Source: Helichrysum umbraculigerum
Lineage: Eukaryota; Streptophyta; Magnoliopsida; Asterales; Asteraceae
Assembly: GCA_949592205.1 (NCBI GenBank)
Contig: CATIUR010000001.1
Location: 74,683,059-74,747,058, forward strand
Length of the DNA: 64,000 nucleotides
Direction: 5' to 3'
The notes under the pieces are model-generated. The model saw only the letters and a list, made by a program, of their open reading frames with translations, was not told the origin of the DNA and searched no databases. The position numbers were made by a program, and so were the translations under genes. Shown here one piece after another: positions 45,829 to 57,257 of this stretch (positions are counted from its first letter, which is position 1; every line of letters starts with the position of its first letter).

Positions 45829-47843
45829 TGATATCGCTCGTTTTGTATATATTTATCTCTCGCGATATCAATGTTTTTGTATTTGTTTTGAGTCAGTTTT
45901 ATGAGCTTTCGATACTTATTTAGTTGAAAAATTAATTTCGGGTAAAAACTTCTGGAGTAATGATAAACGTATCGCGAATGGTGAAGTTTAGTAAAGAAAA
46001 ATAAGTATAACTGAAATCTGGTGCCAGGAACAAAATTAACAACAGAGGATTGGGTGAACAACAACAGAGGATTGGGTGAATAACAACAGAGGAATGGGTG
46101 AAGTAGTTCACACGATAGCTTGTTATGCTTTTGTTCCCTGGATCGCGTGTTACTTGAAAAATCACGCGATCGCGTGAGTTGGTTTGTGGGATCGCGTAGC
46201 AGCCCAAAATGAAAACTACGAAATCGCGTAAAATTACGTGATCGCGTGTTTCAGTTCAAAATGTTAACAGCAGCTCACCCAAGTTCAAGCGAACGGATCA
46301 CACCCTTTTTCAACAACACGCGATCACGTGTGTCATTTCAGAAAAATCACGCGATCGTGTGATTGGGCGGGACACCTCTACTTGCTCCGAAGACTTTCTT
46401 GCTTAAAAGGGGATTTATCAGATTAAAAAAATGGGGAACAAAGAGATGGAAGAAAAAAATGGCGAATGGAGGAGATTTCCATATCTCCTCATTAAATGCA
46501 CACCATTCTATGTTCCCATATTTTGTGGATCTCAGCTCGGTCTCAATTCTCAACTCTATATCTTCCACCTTACTTCACTTTACACAGTGGACCACTGGAC
46601 CCAATTTTTCACTAACACTTTTTTACCACCAACAACTTTTCCCCCACGTTTTCTCTCTGGGAAATCTTTACGGAAGAAAAAGGAACCAGTGGAATTTTAG
46701 CGTTAATCTTCTCATTTTGCTCACAACAATTTACATTGAAGGGTTGTAATAACTTGGTTAGCATTTTTATCTAATTGCTATTATGTTTACTATGATTTCA
46801 ACCTTTTATTGCTATTGCTTTGTGATTATGATTATGATGAGTGGCTAAATTCTATATACTTGCTTGGATGAAATAGCTAGTGATTAGGGGTGTATTATTT
46901 TGAGTTATGTTCATGCTTGAGTTTACAATTCATCCATGAGACTTGCATATTTTTGCTCAAATAAATTGTTGAACTCATTGGTAATTTGATTTGTAATTAT
47001 AGTGAATGTTTGTTACAAGTTAGAATACTTCTCGTTTATATGTCCATGTATGAATGAACCTTTGATTGCGGTTGTAAAATTTGGTATGAGTTAGGCAAAC
47101 GAGTTAAAATGTATGAGTTAATGAATATGGCGAACGTCTTTCATTTTGGATGAATCATAAACTTGTGAAACTTGAACTTTATGTTTAATCGCGAACCTTG
47201 TGCATTTGAGCTTAGTTTAATTGTTTTAACTTGTTTGGTAAATTGCTAGTGGATATAGCGAACGTTTTTCATTGTCTATAAATGATTGAACAAACATTGT
47301 GAACGTAGTTTTGGAATAAGTTAGAGAATTTAAGCTCAAATGTGCAAGACGGTAACCATGGTGAACGTCCGTTACTTGATTAAATCATATGGTTAGTAAA
47401 TCAAAGTTAAGGTTTGTAGGTGATAGCGAACGTTAATCATATGCTTAATTGAGATTTACAAATGCATTGTATAAACTAATTATAACTTATCACCCCAAAA
47501 TTACTAGTGAAATAATCCAAGCAAGTAGTGTTTTTAATATCCGGAAGTTACTACAAACCACTTTGACTCTTCCTGAGTCCACTCTTGCCTAGTTTTAGAT
47601 AAAAAATAGTTTTTAAGTAACGTGACAACTCGGTCACAAAACCCCCAACATTTACTTTACTGCACAAATTACTTGCACTTGATTAATATTCTTGAACTCA
47701 CATTCCCTGTTTTCGAACCTGGACTTATCCCAACTATACTACCACACGATAGGGTCCACTGTCCGGTTGTGTAAACAGTCTAATTGCGGTATTTTCTAGT
47801 TCACCTTTCAACGATAAATTTATAGACTCGGTTTAGCACATCA
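45829..47843 (+). repeat. 3' LTR of the 7.15-kb element
   Basis: 2015 bp, TG...CA ends, followed by the CACTG target duplication. It has three copies of the ~21-bp AACAACAGAGGATTGGGTGA unit, against two in the 5' LTR. Confidence 0.9.
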
Positions 47844-47848
47844 CACTG

Positions 47849-48556
47849 TCATCCAGGTTCCCTCGCTTGTATGCGCTAGAATTAAACAAATAATGCCTTA
47901 TTCGGGAAAAACGACAAAATGATGAATGGTTATGGACTTGGAGACGGGATGTGAGAACTGGACGTGAGGGCCTGCAATTTGATGATTTGTTATCTTTACT
48001 GCAGGGTACATGTTTTACGGAAGTAGAAGATGTGTGGGTGTGGTCTTTCCAAGGCCAATCGTATTTTCCAGTTAAGACGTTATGCCGATATATAGATGCA
48101 GCTATTCTCCCCTCGACAGGTAGTAAAACTAATTGGAATGACAAGGTGCCTAAAAAAGTTAAATATATTTGTGTGGAGACTTTTGAAAGATAGGTTGCCT
48201 ACTAGATTTAACCTTAGCAATTGCGGATTGGAGATCCAATCAATCCTTTGTCCTTTTTGTGCAAAGAATGTGGAAACATCGGATCATATATTCTCTACTT
48301 GCTGCTCATTTACGGATCTTCACTCTCTTATAACTGCTTGGATTCAGATTCATATGCCGTGTCTTACCCCCCCCCCCCCCCCCCCTGCAACTCTAAATTG
48401 GATTCGGTGTTTTAGCTATCATAAAAGATTCAAGTGCATATTGGAAGCGATTACTTTTATCTGGTGGTGGGCGCTGTGGAAACAAAGGAATCAAATCGTT
48501 TTCAAGGGGAGCTCGATGTCTAGCATAGAGGTGTTTCAATTCATTGTGTCGATGTA
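47849..48556 (+). pseudogene. LINE reverse-transcriptase relic, right part
   Basis: Continues the frame of 40571-40690 after removal of the LTR element and one target copy: GIAL joins SSRFPRLYALELNK. A stop follows, then VRTGREGLQFDDLLSLL and WVWSFQGQSYFPVK. A one-base frameshift near 48155-48165 moves the homology to the frame NIFVWRLLKDRLPTRFNL, then LCPFCAKNVETSDHIFSTC (zf-RVT Cys/His motif) and ITFIWWWALWKQRNQIVF. A ~21-base C-run (about 48366-48386) lies inside it. Ends at 48556 in an A-rich stretch. Confidence 0.85.
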
Positions 48557-49063
48557 AAAAAATTAAAGGTTTGCCTTATATAATAAGTAAAGATAAAGAT
48601 AATTTTTTTTTTTTATCATTAATTAGTTTTCTGTGTATATAAACTTTGTTTAATGAGACCTATTTTTTGATTCGCATAAGGCCTGAATTGTATTTGCCGG
48701 CTTCATATGATATAAATCTGCTTTTCATTATTGTTGGCAACATCATAAGTTGTCATTTTTAAAGAAATCTCAAATATATATATTGTGTATATGAGACAAA
48801 ACATGGAGAAAAGAAGAGACATTTGAAAAGAATGGAAAATATGGTCATAGCTTTTTTCTACAAGGTAATATGAATATATAAAACACTTTATAATGATGTT
48901 AAAAACTTGTTACAAAAATATACGGAGTAGTTTAATTTGTAAAAAACTTTATAGTACATTATTAGTTATTTAATTAGTTATCGAAGCAGCCATTAAAGCT
49001 CACAACATAATATAAGGGCTATATATTCAACCACCTAAAATTCGTTTTTTCTCACTCTAACAA
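48557..49063. other. AT-rich intergenic DNA
   Basis: Nothing supported between the LINE relic and the next MITE duplication. Confidence 0.5.
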
Positions 49064-49072
49064 CTTTTTAAT

Positions 49073-49786
49073 GGGAAAATCACAAATCTCGTTCTTTGAC
49101 CAAACCCATTTAACAAACTAATCCTTTGACTTAAGCTTTAACAAAATAATCGTACGTTTCACGCCCTACCGAGCGCTACGGGCGCTAATGAACTAAAATT
49201 AAATGGTTGTTTATTAGTTTAGCACTAAAATCAATAAAAAAAAGTCAAAGAGCGCTCAAGAGGTAAACGATTCACATGTGAGGGCTATTTAAATAATATA
49301 ATTTGATTCATTATCGACCACCCAAGCGATAAAGGCGATAATGAATTATTTGGACGATTATAATATTATTTTTAATAAACGATTTACATGTGTTGACATT
49401 TAAATAATGCAATTTAATCCATTATCGCCTAACCTAGCGATAATGGCGATAACGAATTATTTGGAATAATTAATATATTATTATTTTTCAAACATTGGAT
49501 GACGTGTCGTCCATTGATTGAATGGTGTGGTTGGTGATCGCCTTGGGCCTAGGGGCGATAATGCTTTTTTTTTTTTTTTTTTATCGTTAAAACTATTTGA
49601 CTTTGGTAAAAGAGATTAATTAACCATTTGAATTTTGAATATAGGTTGATAATTGCAATTTTTAATTCGTGCGCCCCGTTATTGGTTATTATAGCGCGAA
49701 AAGTACGATTATTTTGTTAAAATTAAAGTCAAAAAGATTAATCTGTTAAATTGGTTTGGTCAAAGGACGAGATTTGTGATTTTCCC
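49073..49786. mobile_element. Mutator-type MITE with 9-bp TSD
   Basis: A 714-bp element flanked by identical 9-mers CTTTTTAAT (49064-49072 and 49787-49795). The arms of ~90 bp start GGGAAAATCACAAATCTCGT and are inverted at the other end. The interior contains tandem, partly palindromic blocks built on GCGATAATGGCGATAA / TTATCGCC and AACGATTTACATGTG words (about 49257-49470). No transposase. Confidence 0.88.
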
Positions 49787-49795
49787 CTTTTTAAT

Positions 49796-50127
49796 TAACA
49801 TTCATTTGAAATTGCATCAAAATCCATTTCTATAAGCGAAAATGAACATGAAATCAACCACACATCGTATCTAACTCGATACATTTAGTATGTCCAATCT
49901 AATTAGATGGTCGAATCAATTTCATTTGATTTGATGGATAAGAGATTAAAAGGACATGGGAAATTTTTTACTTTTTTTCGACTCATAAAATAATAATGGC
50001 TATTTTGGTTCTTTTTATAAGATTCACATCCACTAAAGTGTCATTGGTCTACTCTTATCAAGGTGACAATACAACAATCAGGTTGTTAGTTCTGATTAGA
50101 ACAAATGTATATATTCGTGGATGGGTC
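49796..50127. other. AT-rich intergenic DNA
   Basis: No feature seen. Confidence 0.45.
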
Positions 50128-50870
50128 TAGAGGTGCACAAAGCCCGGGCCGGGCAAGGCTTAGACCGGGCTTAAAAAAGTTTGGGCTTTTTTTGTTTAAA
50201 AAAGTCCGGGCTTAAAAAAGCCTGGGCCGGGCTAAGCCCGGTCCTTGACAAAAAAACTAGGCCTACTAAGGTTTGAACGGACTAAACGGGCTTAACCAGG
50301 GCTTTTAAAAGCTCGAACTGGGCTTTTTCGGGCTTTTTTTAAAAATTTTTATTTTTTTTATTACTAATTAATTATTGCATTTATTTAGCACTATATAACT
50401 ACTAATTTTATATATGTTTGGGTAAAAATGAGTTATTGTTGTATTTTATAATATACAAATATAATGTATATACGATAGGGTTAAGTGCCTGGAAATGCAT
50501 AAACTTAGGGTTTATTGTTTTGTTATGTATTATATTTTACACTTTTTACTATCGTATAAGTCGAACTTTGAAAACTTTTATTGTATGTATTGAACTTGTA
50601 AATATCGTCTATTGTATGTACACTTTCATTTTTTGGCATTGACAAAAACGGAAACTTTCCAATTTTAGTCTTGCCCAAAAAGGAAAGTATACATACAATA
50701 GACGATATTTACAAGTTCAATACATACAATAGATGTGTTTAAAGTTCGAGTCATATAATTGTAAAAAGTGCAAAGTTTAATACATAACGAAACAATTAAC
50801 CCTTAAACTTAAGGATATTTATTGATTGAAATTATCATTAAAATATTTTAATATATATATAAAGGTTTTT
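50128..50870. mobile_element. AGCCCGGGCT hAT-type MITE, truncated copy 2
   Basis: Left end TAGAGGTGCACAAAGCCCGG, and ~340 bp that align with the left half of the element at 20234. The AT-rich middle follows (shared ACTATATAACTACTAATTTT and AATATACAA) and is then interrupted by another MITE (50478-50802). The right GC-rich half and right end are missing. Confidence 0.75.
50478..50802. mobile_element. GGGTTAA fold-back MITE nested in the hAT MITE
   Basis: A 325-bp element beginning GGGTTAAGTGCCTGG and ending in TTAACCC, with long inverted arms. Inside, GACGATATTTACAAGTTCAA occurs inverted on both sides of a centre near 50650. Resembles the GGGTTAA elements at 34517 and 31416. Target duplication unclear. 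Confidence 0.65.
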
Positions 50871-53601
50871 AACCCTAAAAACTATAACACTCTGCTCTTT
50901 CTCTTTGTGGTGATTCGGCCGACAAAAACCAAGAGGGTTTTGGTTTTGAAATTGCCTTTTCAAATCAGTAATATATGTAGCATACGAATATTGTTTTCGG
51001 GTTATACAAGAACTAGCATTCGGTTGGTGTTGATTGACGTGCATTCGGTTGGTGTTGATTGACGTGCTATGTGGATCAACCATAGAGATAATCATACAAT
51101 TGATTATAGTTTCATCACATATGGTATAATTCTTATTCATCTTCTTTATTATTATTGATTCAATATGAGGATATAATTGGATCCAATGGAAATCGATTTG
51201 TACATGTTTATTTATTATGTTTCCGCTGCGTTTGTTAATTAAAAATAATTTTATTCGACTGCGATTTCCAACAACTTCATGATTGAAAGAGTCACCACGA
51301 TATCATTAAACCAATACTTTAGTAAACTAACTAGACCTCAAACCCGTGTATACACACGGCCCCCCTATATAAGTAAATGGCATTTATAAGTACGGATATT
51401 TTGTATATAATAAAGTCGTTTCGTTTTATTGTGGTAAAAACGTAAACTAATAAATTAATTAATAGGTGATTGTTCATATGCTTTAGGTGATAGGAATGAT
51501 ACAACTTATCAAACATAAGTAATAAGACACCTCGATTTAATGTAACTCTTAGTTGGATCTGCCTTTTTTACATCAAGTCTAACTTTTAGGGTCCAATTTT
51601 CAAGGAATGTAAAGGTTGAAAATTATTTAAAGTTAATCTTTGTTCATTATGTACATATTTAACTAATCCTTAACCAAAACTTATAAATAAAACATATTTA
51701 TAGTTGTGTTGTCTAAGTTCTATCAAACAAACGTGCATATTATATTAGTTCAAATAATAGTATTAGGATTTTGATTAATAGGGATTGATATAATAATGAT
51801 AATATACCATGTAAATAACTATAAAAAAAGGAAAACATAGAACGTATGATTGGAGTTATAAACGGCCGGGTATTGGAATCCTTATCCTTTCACTTCTTGT
51901 ATTTGTAGTTCATTATTATAAGTAATATATAATATATTAATTAATATTATTTATGATGTTATTATATCTTAAAATTTAATTAATTGGATAAAATCAAGCA
52001 AATTTCATTGATTAATTGATTTTTAGTGACATCATCAGGTGTTTCTTATATATAATTTAAGATAAGATAGTAATCATTGATTAAAAAAAAAATGGTCCAA
52101 AAAATTTATGAAGCAGCGGACTTTTCAAACATTATTGTAAAGTTGTCAGTTTCCTCGATCTCTTTAATTATGTATCAATTTAAAAACATGTTTATATGAA
52201 GTTTTAACTGTATACGGAAAGCAAAATAGTTTGAATGAGGCATGTGCAAATGTCCGCCCTGAAAATAACATCAACGAAACCAACACGGAGAAGTCACGTT
52301 TGTCACAGTAGGTCGAGTTTGACATTTGATGTCACATATGTTTCATTTGGTTACTCGTGTTAAGTTTTGATAGACGGCATTGGAGTATAACAAGGTTTAT
52401 AATGCCCGTACATTGTATTGTGAAAGTTGTATTGAGATTGTGTTTGCATTTTTTTACTTACTTCAGCTATATAAAAATTATATGTCTTATTCTGTTATGG
52501 TCATACGTATAAAGTGCATACATAATTGAGGCAACATGAAAAAACGAATGAAATTAAAAGGTAACCAATATTTCATTATTCATATTTTGTTAAGATTAAG
52601 TTCGAGTAATGCTACACATACCTAATTAAATGGACCTGGAAATAGATCTATTACATTCTTTGGATAATACAGTTTTTCTCTTCTAATCCTACTGGTTGAA
52701 CCTGACACATGTTGCTCTTACATTTTTACGTCCACATTAGATCAATTTAATTAGTCCTCCCAATCATTATTTCCATTAAGTTCAGATTCTGAAACATTAC
52801 ATCAACTTGGAAACCAAATGAATGCAATAAAAATATTAGAATAATCCAAACTTTAATTGCAAGGTGATCCCTACTCCGCTAATGAATTTGACTTTGAAGT
52901 AAAGTAATTTTTTTCTTTAAATGAAAGTCGAATTACAACGAAATTTAAAATGTGACATAACTTTATATCGTCTCTCAATCTTTTTATTAATATTTCTAAG
53001 AAGAAACTAATTAACAACAATTATCTACTACTAATATATCGTCTCTCACTCTAATGCGTTAGGTTCTCAAAGTGAATTTAAAATATATTTTCCATCAAAC
53101 TAGCTTCAATCATGTGTATTATATTCATTCTCAATTTTAAATATATATTATTGGATCAATGAGAAAAGCGTTAATATTCATAACTCTTGGACAAATGATA
53201 TTAAGGGATTTCATCAAACCAGCTTCAATCATTTGTATTTTAAATTTTAAATATATATTATTGGATCAATAAAATGACAACAGGGTTACTTTCTCCGTCT
53301 CAAAATAATTATCCATTTTTCCATTTTAGTTTGTCCCAAAATAAGTGTCCACTTCCAAAAATGGCATATTACCCTCAACATAATTTTTCTTAAAACTGAT
53401 AATTGAAAGTCTGTGCAAAAACAAGGGTAAAATTGTCATATTCACTGCTAGACAATATAATTTCTTAAACTCTGTGCAAAACTGATACTTGACACTTATT
53501 TTGGGACAGAATGGTTGATATTGAGTGGTAATTACTTAAAATTTGTTGATTGACCCGTGATTACGTGAAATTGCATATTGATATTTCTTTAATATTTGAG
53601 A
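50871..53601. repeat. Intergenic segment, diverged duplicate of ~21.1-22.4 kb
   Basis: No gene supported. About 52130-52270 matches 21290-21450 and about 51335-51360 matches 22150-22180, as noted for the left copy. Other parts are AT-rich without features. Confidence 0.5.
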
Positions 53602-53609
53602 CATTACAT

Positions 53610-54616
53610 TAGGGGTGTACATAAATGGTCCGGAACCGTCAGAACCGGTAAACCGAACCAGGACCGGACCAGAACCAGACCGGACCGTAGCACAACGGTC
53701 CGGTTCTCGGTTCTATATTTTAGCCTTAATGGTTCACGGTGCGGTGCGGTTCTAGAACAGGTAAAAACGGTTCGAACCGCCAGAACCGGTTTTATAGAAA
53801 AATAGAAATATATACTTGATATATGTATCTTTTAATATTGATAGAAATTGAGTTATATAGTTAGATTTAAAATTTTTTTATATTAATTACAAGTATATAT
53901 GTTTTTTTTAGATTTTTATATTCTATATTCTATGCACCAAAAAAATTCAACTTACATATTCTTTCTCTTATTCGTCGTCTGCATACTTCCCCGATCATGT
54001 TTTTTTGATTGATTGTTAACGACTGATCCATTTAATAAATCTTTTTGGGAACTTGATCAACCCTATTATTTTGTATTCGACATACTTGCATGTTTAGTTT
54101 GAAAAAAACATAGATGTATCCAGGGCGGAGTCATGTAGATAGTAGGGGTAATAGTTGCTATGGGTCCATTCGCTACATATAGTGTAAATTTCTTATAAAA
54201 AATGCACTTTTTGTTACATTCTTTGTTTGTGCTACAGGTTCACAAAAAGTAAGATATCAATGGTACGGGTCACTGTAAATCCTGGATCCGCCACTAGATG
54301 TATCCATATTATGTTAGAATTATAACAACGTTTTAGTATTGATTATTAGACGATTTTAAGTTTTTCTGATTCCTTAATTATTATATTTAATTTGATAACT
54401 ATATGCTTTTACACATCTTCTTCTTTATAACATACGTGCATATATTATTTGGTTTGCGGTTTTGAACCAAAATCGCAAGAACCGAACCGGAACCATACCG
54501 GACCAGAACCGAATTACATGGTGCGGTTCATGGTTCTTGATTTTTCGTTTAATGGTTCGCGGTCCGGTGCGGTTCTGATCCGGTTCGGTGTGATTTTTGG
54601 ACCACGTACACCCCTA
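53610..54616. mobile_element. hAT-type MITE with perfect 8-bp TSD, ACCGGTTC-rich ends
   Basis: Flanked by the identical octamer CATTACAT (53602-53609 and 54617-54624). Left end TAGGGGTGTACATAAATGGT; right, reverse-complemented, TAGGGGTGTACGTGGTCC. The subterminal regions are dense in GAACCGG/CCGGTTC/GGTCCGG words and inverted to each other; the middle is AT-rich. No transposase. Confidence 0.88.
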
Positions 54617-54624
54617 CATTACAT

Positions 54625-55021
54625 TAGTTAACGGCGTATTTATATGGATATAGAAGGTTGTTAAATTTTAAATCTTAGTACAGCAATTAAACTATCTCTT
54701 CTCTCTTTATTATATTACTATTAAAAGATGAGCTTAAATGAGTAATCAAAATATAATTAGAGCTATAACCCTTTAATTTTTAAGAATTATTAATTTCCAC
54801 CATTGATTAAAAATTTGAATTATAATTAGCCAATAAATACCTTTGGTTATAATTGAAGGACTATTAAACCCTTTCTTAATTGGTAGTTGACATCAGGGAA
54901 ATTAAAAAATAATTTATAAATCTTTTGTAAAATTAGTTCCTAACGATTGCCATTAATTAATTGATCATTATTACCATTAAATATTAATTGATCATTATTA
55001 CCATTAAATACTAACAGGTGA
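54625..55021. other. AT-rich intergenic DNA
   Basis: Contains a short direct repeat of ATTAATTGATCATTATTACC (about 54956-55005). No gene. Confidence 0.45.
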
Positions 55022-56316
55022 GTTCAAATAAGAATGCCTAAAAAGTAGAGAATGGGAGAACTAATAGGATTGGGGAAATTCTATTCATACCCCAGAATTA
55101 CTGGCCATACCCCCGGGCCCAGTGCCAGTCCAGATTAGTACTTTTCCAGTCCAGTTTTATCTAAGATTGGTGCCAGTTCGGTTCAAAATCAGTTTCAGTT
55201 TTAGACTAATCAGGGGTAGGAATTAAAAAAATGAGGGGGGTATACCCAAAAAGTAAAAAAAAAATAGCATGATTTGATTGATTAGATGGGTAATAGGGGG
55301 TATGAGATGGGAAAAGGGAAAAAATGGGGGTATGGTTAGTAGGACCGATTGGATTGCTCCCTTTCTCTACCGAACCCACTTTCACTTTTACCCTCAAGTT
55401 TAAATACATCACAAACCGTATGTCCATAAATTATAAAATTACATATTCGAAACCAGCGTCTTTTTCTCTTCAATTAGAGATGTCACAAGCTATACTTTCG
55501 ACGGATTTTTTTTACTGGGTTCTACAATATAATCACATGTGATTTATGATAAAAAATTAAAATTTATTCACAATTATTTATTCATGCTATATATTAATTA
55601 ACACGTGAATACACCTTAATATTCATCCACATTAATAGTTATAAAAAGAATTTTAAAAATTGCATTTGTTTTCATTAAAAATCATATGTGATTGCTAGTT
55701 GTACATTTAATCACATGTGATTTGTTATATAATCACATATGATTTTGCATATAATCACATATGATTTTGCATATAATCACATATGATTTTCATTTAAAAT
55801 TGAATATTTGATGAGCAATTTACCGATATATGATAATTCATGCTTGATTTCAACTTGATTTTTACTTAATTGTATAATTATAGTCAATGATTTGAAAATT
55901 CATATTTTATTACTCTTTAATCACATGTGATTGATACTTTGATGTTTAATCGTATGTGATTACAACTTAGTTTTTCATGTTTAAATCTTTTTAAATCATC
56001 AATGATTTGAATTTAAATTTTAATTGAAGATATAAACGGGTGTGATTAATTTTTAGTGTTAAATCACATGTGATATCACATTACAAATTTTTAAGACCTA
56101 AACAAAATGAAAAAAAAACTTTGTCGAAAGTATAGCTTGTTGGATCTATAATCGAAGAGAAAAAGACACTGATTCTGAATATGTATTTTATATAATTTAT
56201 ATACATACGGTTTGTGAGATATTTAGTTTTAAAAAAAGAAGGTGAAAATGGATTTTTGAAATGGAGCAATCCTATTGGTTCCCCTATTCTCTATTTTTTG
56301 CCATTCTTTTTTGAAC
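55022..56316. mobile_element. Fold-back element, copy 3 (AATCACATGTGATT core)
   Basis: Ends: left GTTCAAATAAGAATG and right, reverse-complemented, GTTCAAAAAAGAATGG, extending inward to AATAGGATTG on both sides. The arms about 55390-55510 and 56105-56225 are inverted and relate to copies 1 and 2 (CACAAACCGTATG, ACTTTCGACGGA). In place of telomeric repeats the core holds about nine copies of the palindrome AATCACATGTGATT or near variants (55530-56075). A second MITE is nested in the left arm. Confidence 0.75.
55072..55347. mobile_element. MITE nested in fold-back copy 3
   Basis: Interrupts the left arm: the arm reads ATAGGATTG before the insert and ATTGGATTG after it, a one-mismatch 9-bp duplication. 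Ends carry inverted CATACCCC blocks, and the interior resembles the 1195-1429 MITE in reverse orientation. Removing it restores the pairing of the two arms. Confidence 0.55.
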
Positions 56317-57030
56317 TTTTCTCTAAATACTAATTATGCATATGCAATTGTCAACATCGGTGTAAATAGTCGGTGATATCAATTTAAATTATTACATTCA
56401 ATTGTGATTTCATTCCAAAAAATTAGGATCAATTCAAATTCAAATTATAGGGATCAATTAGAAAAAAAAAACAAATTTCACATATTTTTATATAATAAAA
56501 AATATATAAATTGATTTCAACTAATAAATTATATGGATTTGAGCTAATAAATTGATTTTCTTTCTCTCAAAAGCTTTCCGCTTCTCCTATCGATCCAATA
56601 TTTTTTTTTCAAACTGTAATTTAGTACAATTTGTTCATCTCAGTCTTCAACTGCATACATCAGCAGCCAATTATTGTGGATTGTGGATGAGCACCCAATT
56701 ATTCAGGATTGTTGATGAACCAGACGTATATTTATATTCTGTACCAGTTTTGATTTTTAACTTTGTTTATTTTCATTCGATACATTCAATCCATGACACA
56801 ATTTCTAATATGAGCACGTTTGAATTCGGTATTGCGGTTTTGGCTCAATCGATGACGTAAATTATGGTTTGTAATATACTAGAAAATTCAATTTGTGCAA
56901 AATTAGGGTTTTATATGATCGATTAGCATCATTCAAACATGTATAAAATATTCTAACGATCAAATCATTAAGTGATTTCTTCGTTTGGGAACACACATAT
57001 GCAACATGATGAAGGAGCTAAAAGGATTGT
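56317..57030. other. AT-rich intergenic DNA
   Basis: The frame 56552-56860 has no recognisable domain and is not supported as a gene. Confidence 0.45.
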
Positions 57031-57257
57031 GTAACACCCTGATCTAAAAAATATGGATTTTCAAAAACTTTTCTTTAATTTAAATAATCAAGTGCGGAAA
57101 CGTCCCATTAAAGTAAAACAAATAACCAAACTAGCAGTTCGGCTCATCAAAGTTCGGGTGTTACTTGTCTTATCATAACAATAGTATAAGAAAAACCCAT
57201 ATAATTACAATTTGCAGTACATAAGTAACAACATCTACAAAGGTGAGCTAAGGCATC
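57031..57257. repeat. Possible gypsy LTR fragment
   Basis: Starts TGTAACACCCTGATC and contains an inverted GGGTGTTAC about 130 bp later. TGTAACACCC is a common start of chromovirus-type gypsy LTRs. Only a fragment is seen, cut by the element starting at 57258. Confidence 0.35.

Larger units (their letters stand above)
40691..47843 (+). mobile_element. Complete non-autonomous LTR retrotransposon, 7.15 kb
   Basis: LTRs at 40691-42673 and 45829-47843, both TGATATCGC...AGCACATCA, near-identical by eye. The 5-bp target duplication CACTG lies at 40686-40690 and 47844-47848. After the 5' LTR, TGGCGCCGCTGCCGGGGAA (about 42680) is the tRNA-Asp-type primer site of Tat/Athila gypsy elements. The polypurine signal CAAGTGTGGGGA (about 45813) precedes the 3' LTR, and a second AAGTGTGGGGAGG lies at about 44367. 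The interior (~3.2 kb) lacks reverse transcriptase, integrase and protease. It has one acidic open frame broken by a single stop. The LTRs differ in copy number of a ~21-bp ACAACAGAGGATTGGGTGA repeat. Confidence 0.93.

Noticed and set aside
48366..48386. Poly-C run as a regulatory feature
   Set aside because: Homopolymer inside a decayed LINE frame; probably slippage or sequencing noise.
55700..55790. CRISPR-like array of AATCACATATGATT
   Set aside because: The spacers are near-identical short AT words and the host is a plant; simple palindromic tandem repeats.
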